Below are positions 13,941 to 14,701 of a stretch of DNA of 14,701 nucleotides, in pieces. The position numbers and the translations under genes are program-made. The DNA lies in contig JABDPL010000053.1 in assembly GCA_013042825.1 (NCBI GenBank), positions 1-14,701 on the forward strand, read 5' to 3'. This stretch comes from Flavobacteriaceae bacterium. Its GTDB lineage: Bacteria; Bacteroidota; Bacteroidia; Flavobacteriales; Flavobacteriaceae. Each line of letters starts with the position of its first letter. Position 1 is the stretch's first letter. The notes under the pieces were generated by a model. The model did no database searches. It was given only the letters and a program-made list of their open reading frames with translations, and was not told where the DNA came from.

Positions 13941-14168
13941 ATGAAAGACTTCTTTTATGCCATCGAGGACTTATTTGTTGACATTCTGTTTATTCCTTTT
14001 GATGCGTTGAGGGCCCTAGAACTTGACAACTGGTGGGGCTCTAATATCATGTCATGGTTATTTCTTCTGATTGGATCAGCTGCATTTTTGTACTGGATGA
14101 AGCAATTGAAAAACGCCAATGACAATAACGAGGAAGATAAGTCAGTGACCGCACACTCTTACCTATAG
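13941..14168 (+). CDS. DUF6341 small membrane protein
   Basis: A 75-residue protein with an amphipathic, acidic N-terminus (MKDFFYAIEDLFVDILFIPFDALRALELDNWWGSN split at 1-35), one clear membrane helix (about 37-53, MSWLFLLIGSAAFLYWM) and a charged tail, KQLKNANDNNEEDK. It matches the flavobacterial family now called DUF6341, whose members have sometimes been mislabelled as uracil phosphoribosyltransferase because of proximity to upp; it has none of that enzyme's motifs. It is divergent from DUF6427 and convergent with purD. Its TAG stop shares a six-base palindrome with the purD stop. The conserved company of upp, DUF6427 and purD suggests a housekeeping membrane role, which remains unknown. 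Confidence 0.82.
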   Translation: MKDFFYAIEDLFVDILFIPFDALRALELDNWWGSNIMSWLFLLIGSAAFLYWMKQLKNANDNNEEDKSVTAHSYL

Positions 14169-14701
14169 GTCAAACCCGATATCCTTCCTGAAATACATCC
14201 CTTCAAAACGAATTTGATCGATGGCTTGATACGAGTTCCTGATGGCATCATCATGGGTATCTCCGTATGAGGTTATGGCCATCACCCGCCCTCCCGAGGT
14301 TACGATATTATTGTTTTCGGATATGGCGGCACCAGCATGAAACTTTAAAGCGTCTGTATGCTCATCAAGCCCCGTTATGATCTTTCCTTTTTCATATTGC
14401 TCAGGATACCCCCCCGAGACCAACATTATGGTTGCAGCGGCCCTGGTATCAACTTCAATCTTTTGATCCTGCAAGCTGCCATCATTCAAGGCCAGGAATA
14501 ATTCCATAAGATCATTCTTAAGACGAGGTAATACAACCTCTGTTTCCGGATCACCCATCCTGACATTATATTCTATGACATACGGATCCGGGCCAACCTT
14601 GATAAGTCCGATAAAAACAAATCCTTTATACGGTATTCCCTCCTGATTCAATCCGGAAATCGTGGGTTTTATAATGCGCTCTTCCACCGATCTTAGAAAA
14701 T
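14163..14701 (-). CDS. purD: Phosphoribosylamine-glycine ligase, C-terminal part (cut by window edge)
   Basis: The 3' part of purD, coding for GAR synthetase, which joins phosphoribosylamine and glycine using ATP in the second step of purine synthesis. The frame stays open to the window end (FLRSVEERIIKPT), so the gene continues; about 179 of roughly 420 residues are seen. The ATP-grasp metal-binding signature is intact: VIEYNVRMGDPETEVVLPRL. The C-terminal domain includes AAATIMLVSGGYPEQYEKG and TSGGRVMAITSYGDT. The GTG at 14687 is an internal Val, not a start. Its stop meets the DUF6341 stop head-on, with no spacer or terminator between them. The identification is very secure. Confidence 0.96.
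   Translation of the reverse strand, partial: FLRSVEERIIKPTISGLNQEGIPYKGFVFIGLIKVGPDPYVIEYNVRMGDPETEVVLPRLKNDLMELFLALNDGSLQDQKIEVDTRAAATIMLVSGGYPEQYEKGKIITGLDEHTDALKFHAGAAISENNNIVTSGGRVMAITSYGDTHDDAIRNSYQAIDQIRFEGMYFRKDIGFDL

Noticed and set aside
1..14701. Defence system, mobile element, CRISPR array or RNA gene
   Set aside because: All space is accounted for by housekeeping or lineage-typical genes; I saw no transposase, integrase, repeat array, tRNA cloverleaf or abrupt composition change.

Overview
The window looks like ordinary chromosomal core DNA from a marine-type member of the Flavobacteriaceae (phylum Bacteroidota). Three things point there. The genes include families largely confined to that group: a SprE/PorW type IX secretion lipoprotein, DUF6168, DUF5687, DUF4254, DUF6427 and DUF6341. 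The Fo subunit a has the long, signal-peptide-bearing N-terminus typical of Bacteroidota. Several promoters match the Bacteroidota consensus (TTTG, about 19 bases, TANNTTTG) rather than the E. coli one. These assignments come from recognising protein sequences by eye; no database was searched.

Layout. Positions 1-3475 (minus strand) hold the front of an ATP synthase operon in the order atpB-atpE-atpF-atpH-atpA, with atpA running off the left edge. Immediately upstream on the same strand, 3563-7145, are a DUF6168 membrane protein, an AtpZ/AtpI-type protein, a bactofilin and the large gliding/T9SS lipoprotein SprE (PorW). A strong promoter between DUF6168 and atpB suggests the ATP synthase genes are transcribed at their own level. 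Positions 7263-9448 (minus) encode an ABC ATPase and its DUF5687 partner, which looks like a 12-TM internally duplicated ABC-2 type permease. Divergent from it is a PaaE-like flavin/2Fe-2S reductase (9551-10606, plus). A DUF4254 gene and a family 9 glycosyltransferase follow (12256 back to 10591, minus). The right end has uracil phosphoribosyltransferase (upp, plus), DUF6427 (minus), the small membrane protein DUF6341 (plus) and the 3' part of purD (minus, off the right edge).

How the genes work together. The left half is bioenergetic and envelope related: proton-driven ATP synthesis (the c subunit lacks the sodium-binding residues), Fo assembly helpers, a cytoskeletal bactofilin, and a secretion/gliding lipoprotein whose partner motor is itself driven by the proton gradient. 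The right half combines an exporter, envelope glycan assembly (GT9/DUF4254) and nucleotide metabolism (upp, purD). The window is very compact: no gene-free stretch exceeds about 120 bases, and three convergent gene pairs overlap or abut at their stop codons. I see no tRNA, rRNA, CRISPR array, insertion sequence, phage gene or attachment site.

I found no clear undescribed defence or mobile system. The most interesting signals are a perfect 11-bp hairpin between atpE and atpF, a 17-base inverted repeat between divergent promoters, a terminator-like hairpin buried in an opposing gene, a 47-base bactofilin/atpZ overlap, DUF6168 as a candidate AtpI-like factor, and the duplicated DUF5687 permease.
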